A DNA stretch of 19,205 nt from SLLW01 sp964388615 (GTDB lineage Bacteria; Bacteroidota; Rhodothermia; Balneolales; Natronogracilivirgulaceae), in contig CAYMBG010000051.1 of the NCBI GenBank assembly GCA_964388615.1, positions 1 through 19,205 on the forward strand. The letters run 5' to 3'. The translations under genes were made by a program, and so were the position numbers. Under the pieces are notes generated by a model. The model searched no databases. It was given only the letters and a program-made list of their open reading frames with translations, and was not told the origin of the DNA. Shown here piece by piece: positions 16,712 through 19,205 of the stretch. The number at the start of each line of letters is the position of its first letter. The first letter of the stretch is position 1.

Positions 16712-16743
16712 CAAACTTACACATATTTTCCTGTTTCATGAAA
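16712..16743 (-). promoter_or_regulatory. Candidate Bacteroidota-type promoter for lysA
   Basis: On the minus strand TAAGTTTG (16719-16712) matches TAnnTTTG exactly. It is preceded at 20 bp by TTTC (16743-16740), one base off the -33 TTTG box. The upstream box lies on the acylase start codon and within a 12-bp palindrome. Transcription would start about 60 nt before the lysA ATG. The assignment is inferred from a consensus known in Bacteroidota. Confidence 0.42.
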
Positions 16744-16744
16744 C
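16733..16744. promoter_or_regulatory. 12-bp palindrome over the acylase start codon
   Basis: GTTTCATGAAAC is a perfect palindrome whose centre is the acylase ATG. It also covers the -33-like box of the candidate lysA promoter, so a protein bound here could affect both genes. Chance is possible for so short a dyad. Confidence 0.35.
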
Positions 16745-19134
16745 CTGTAGTAAAGATACTGCTTCTGTTTTTTTTCCTTGTGATACTCATGAGCGGGCTT
16801 GCAATATATTGGACATGGTTCAAGCTTGTACCACCCACCGGAAGTAGCATTGACCTTGACGGGCTTCAGCAGGAAGTAATAGTTAGTTGGGATGAGTTTA
16901 AGGTACCTCATATCTCTGCCAGTCGCGAATCCGATGCATTCATGGTAACCGGTTACATACACGCCCGTGACCGCTTATGGCAAATAACACGGAAGCTGTA
17001 CAAACTTGAAGGCATCCATTCCCGTGAACTGGGTGAATCGTTGCTGAACTATGACCGGTTTTACCTCACCCTGAATTTCGGTGATATTGCCCGGAATACC
17101 TACCTTCAACTGAACAACCGGGAGCAAGCTTTACTCAGAGCCTATGCAGAGGGATTTAACACATTTCTGGAAAACGAGAAAAAACACCTTCCCATAGAAT
17201 TCACACTTGCCAATGTTGAACCTGTTGCTTTTGAACCCTGGCATGCTGTTGGAATAAAACTGCTTTGGAGTTGGCAACAACAACAAGCTTTCTGGACAAA
17301 GACGGCTCTTTCCCCACTACACACCGCTGGTGATGAGGATCTCACTTCTCTTCTAACCGGAAGTCCGATTCAACACGAAAGGCTTTTTGGTAATGAGGAG
17401 CCCCTGTTAGACTCCCTTGCTCACGTTCGTTTGAACAAACAGTTTCGTGACTTCACCAAAGAGGTGTATCCCGTTCAAACCTCATTTACCGGTACCGGAA
17501 TCGCTCTCGCAAGCAGTTCACCGGGACCAATGTCGGTTTTAAAAATAAATGGCGAATCCGGATTGCATCTGCCTGACCAGCTTCATGAAATAGGCATGGA
17601 TGTAAACGGGCAGCTACGGACCGGAATGACCATTCCCGGCTTCCCGGTTATTATTCACGGAAGTAACAGTCACATAGCCTGGTCTATGATGCCACTGCCA
17701 GTTGATGACGGTGATTTTTTTTCAGGAGAACTCTTCCCGGAGCCTGTGGATGAACCGATTGATTGGCAAACGGATGCCGAAATTGAAGAACGGCTCTCTG
17801 AGGAGGTTGGATTAACAAGGCGTATACTAACCCTGAAAAGTCAGGCGGAGTACCAGTTGGTCACCATGGCTGCACATGAACGGCCTATAGTGGCCATTTC
17901 GGTGGAAGATAACCGCTATCTCGCATTTGACTGGCCTGGTAACCATATAGCTAACGACATCGGTTCTTTTCTTCAAATAGCCCATGCCCGGGATATCAAT
18001 GAGCTTCAAGAAATCGTCCGCCAAATAGAATACCCTGCCCTACAGGTTCTGGCCGTATCCGGCGAGGGTCACGCCGGCAGAATAGCTGCCGGCAGAATAC
18101 CTGAAAAAAGCCACCCGCTGAAAATCAGATCCCATGACGACTTGCCTGTGTTCCGCGATGCCGCATCGCTATTTCCACCTGTTATCCGATCCGACGGCGA
18201 ACCTCTGTTTTTTATTGAGCAGGTTGACTCCGACAACGCTTTGCATTCCAGCATATACACCACCCCCTGGAACCGTTCATCCAGATATCAGGAACTCTAC
18301 AGCAATACAAGTTTTGAATCGCTGATTGATCAAATGGTTACATCATGGTCTGATGATACCTACTCCGGTTTCGCATCCGATCTCAACCATTTATTGATCG
18401 ATTTGTTAGAATCGGCACCCCGCGATTCCCTGGTCGATCAAGCTTTGCCCTATCTCAGGAACTGGGATCACCATTATCGATCCAATGAGACTGCGGCAAC
18501 GCTGTTTGAACTTTTTATGTTGCTATCTGCAAAAGAGCTCTACCAAATGTACTTTTCTGCAGAACAGATATCCATGCTTTTCACAATGCCACATCTGCCC
18601 GTATCCGCTCTTTCACGGCTGATACAGCAACCCGAGGCATGGCCGGACCATCACACTCAGAGCTTCGAGGAGTGGATTCGTGACAACATGATAAAAACCG
18701 TTCGTTTTCTTGAAAATAACTATGGGCAAGAACCTTATGATTGGCAGTGGGATTCGGTAGTATCGCATTCGTTTGAACCGGTCTTTTTTGAAGCAGAAGA
18801 TTCACAAAGCTTGCCCGTCAAACTCGCTGAAAGAAATCTTTTTAAGATGAACCATCACGTAATCAGAGGTGGACCGCATACGATACAGTCAACTCACATC
18901 AAAACCAATGGAATGGTTGCAATGTCAGGTGCAAGTACCTTGAAACGCATCATGCAATTGTCCCCGGAAGCCGAAACATACAGTGTTATAAGCACAGGGC
19001 AATCCGGGAATATATTTTCCCGGCATTTTGATGATCAGAATGAGCTTTGGAACGATCGTGAGTTTAAAATCAGTCCTGCCAGCACAGATGAGGATGACTC
19101 CACAGAAAAATCCATCCAAATATTCACACCATGA
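16738..19134 (+). CDS. Membrane-anchored penicillin acylase (S45) family protein with altered nucleophile
   Basis: The 798-residue protein opens with a membrane anchor or signal (residues 4-24), so its body is probably periplasmic. It follows the S45 Ntn-hydrolase family along its length: the alpha-chain pattern KVPHISA and GYIHARDRLWQ (55-82), ELGESLLNYDR (97-107), the beta-chain motif IPGFPVIIHGSNSHIAW (299-315) with the oxyanion-type Asn310, and the terminal GGPHTIQS, SGAS and TGQSGNIFSRHFDDQNELW. Active members cut themselves before a Ser in a Gly-Ser-Asn-x-Trp context. Here the matching segment reads TGTGIALAS (251-259), with Thr253 in place of Ser and Gly and Ala where Asn and Trp are usual. 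It may be a non-cleaving, inactive member or a Thr-dependent one. Active relatives split penicillins, acyl-homoserine lactones or other amides; no substrate can be named here. Confidence 0.88.
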   Translation: MKPVVKILLLFFFLVILMSGLAIYWTWFKLVPPTGSSIDLDGLQQEVIVSWDEFKVPHISASRESDAFMVTGYIHARDRLWQITRKLYKLEGIHSRELGESLLNYDRFYLTLNFGDIARNTYLQLNNREQALLRAYAEGFNTFLENEKKHLPIEFTLANVEPVAFEPWHAVGIKLLWSWQQQQAFWTKTALSPLHTAGDEDLTSLLTGSPIQHERLFGNEEPLLDSLAHVRLNKQFRDFTKEVYPVQTSFTGTGIALASSSPGPMSVLKINGESGLHLPDQLHEIGMDVNGQLRTGMTIPGFPVIIHGSNSHIAWSMMPLPVDDGDFFSGELFPEPVDEPIDWQTDAEIEERLSEEVGLTRRILTLKSQAEYQLVTMAAHERPIVAISVEDNRYLAFDWPGNHIANDIGSFLQIAHARDINELQEIVRQIEYPALQVLAVSGEGHAGRIAAGRIPEKSHPLKIRSHDDLPVFRDAASLFPPVIRSDGEPLFFIEQVDSDNALHSSIYTTPWNRSSRYQELYSNTSFESLIDQMVTSWSDDTYSGFASDLNHLLIDLLESAPRDSLVDQALPYLRNWDHHYRSNETAATLFELFMLLSAKELYQMYFSAEQISMLFTMPHLPVSALSRLIQQPEAWPDHHTQSFEEWIRDNMIKTVRFLENNYGQEPYDWQWDSVVSHSFEPVFFEAEDSQSLPVKLAERNLFKMNHHVIRGGPHTIQSTHIKTNGMVAMSGASTLKRIMQLSPEAETYSVISTGQSGNIFSRHFDDQNELWNDREFKISPASTDEDDSTEKSIQIFTP

Positions 19135-19139
19135 AATGC

Positions 19140-19193
19140 ACATGACCGGTATAGCGTCCGGACACACAGACGTATGATTAAATACGGTCATGT
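19140..19193. repeat. Imperfect inverted repeat after the acylase gene
   Basis: The arms 19140-19152 and 19182-19193 pair over 12 bp with one bulged G, enclosing 29 bases. It begins 5 bp after the acylase stop. No T-run follows, so a classical terminator is unlikely; it may be an mRNA 3' structure or an operator for the next gene beyond the window. Nothing else is recognised from 19135 to 19205. Confidence 0.4.
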
Positions 19194-19205
19194 CATTACA
19201 TCTGA

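Noticed and set aside
16647..16737. Lysine riboswitch upstream of lysA
   Set aside because: The gap is only 91 bp and shows none of the conserved aptamer structure.
17486..17498. Second copy of TACCGGTACCGG, matching the glgA/ABC palindrome
   Set aside because: It lies inside the acylase coding sequence, encoding the Thr-Gly-Thr-Gly segment, and lacks the flanking symmetry, so it is most likely coincidence.
19174..19205. ATG opening a frame (MIKYGHVITS) that runs off the right edge
   Set aside because: Ten codons are too few to support a gene, and the stretch overlaps an inverted repeat arm.

Overview
The window looks like ordinary chromosome of a Gram-negative bacterium of the Bacteroidota/Balneolota/Rhodothermota kind. 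This is an inference from several signs: most genes have no clear Shine-Dalgarno sequence, two divergent gaps hold TAnnTTTG boxes of the Bacteroidota promoter type, base composition is moderate, and there are exported proteins with signal peptides or anchors. No tRNA, rRNA, insertion sequence, phage gene or CRISPR array is seen. Coding density is high and no gap exceeds 300 bases.

Layout. The minus-strand blocks read leftwards. (1) glgA, glgC and a 5'-nucleotidase gene that runs off the left edge (3152 to 1) form a tight operon for ADP-glucose and glycogen synthesis plus an exported nucleotidase. (2) A HisN-type phosphatase, a degenerate M1-peptidase-like protein with a helical-repeat tail and a small unknown protein (9083 to 5648). 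(3) lysA, L-threonine aldolase, an MFS transporter, an orphan OmpR-type response regulator and trmH (16646 to 11461). The plus-strand units are an ABC-2 exporter pair of the NatA/NatB kind (3350-5554), the RNA-binding protein Tex (9248-11431) and a membrane-anchored penicillin-acylase-family protein (16738-19134).

The plus and minus units meet in three divergent gaps (glgA/ABC, hisN/tex, lysA/acylase). Each gap holds at least one perfect palindrome, and in two of them a Bacteroidota-type promoter appears to have its upstream box on the start codon of the opposite gene. These gaps are the most likely control points.

The two most unusual proteins belong to hydrolase families but lack the expected catalytic residues. 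The M1-like protein has RSIAA where HExxH should be. The acylase has Gly-Thr-Gly where the autocatalytic Gly-Ser-Asn should be. Both keep the rest of the family framework, so they may be binding or scaffold proteins, or, for the acylase, a Thr-nucleophile variant. No complete multi-gene defence system or mobile system is visible.
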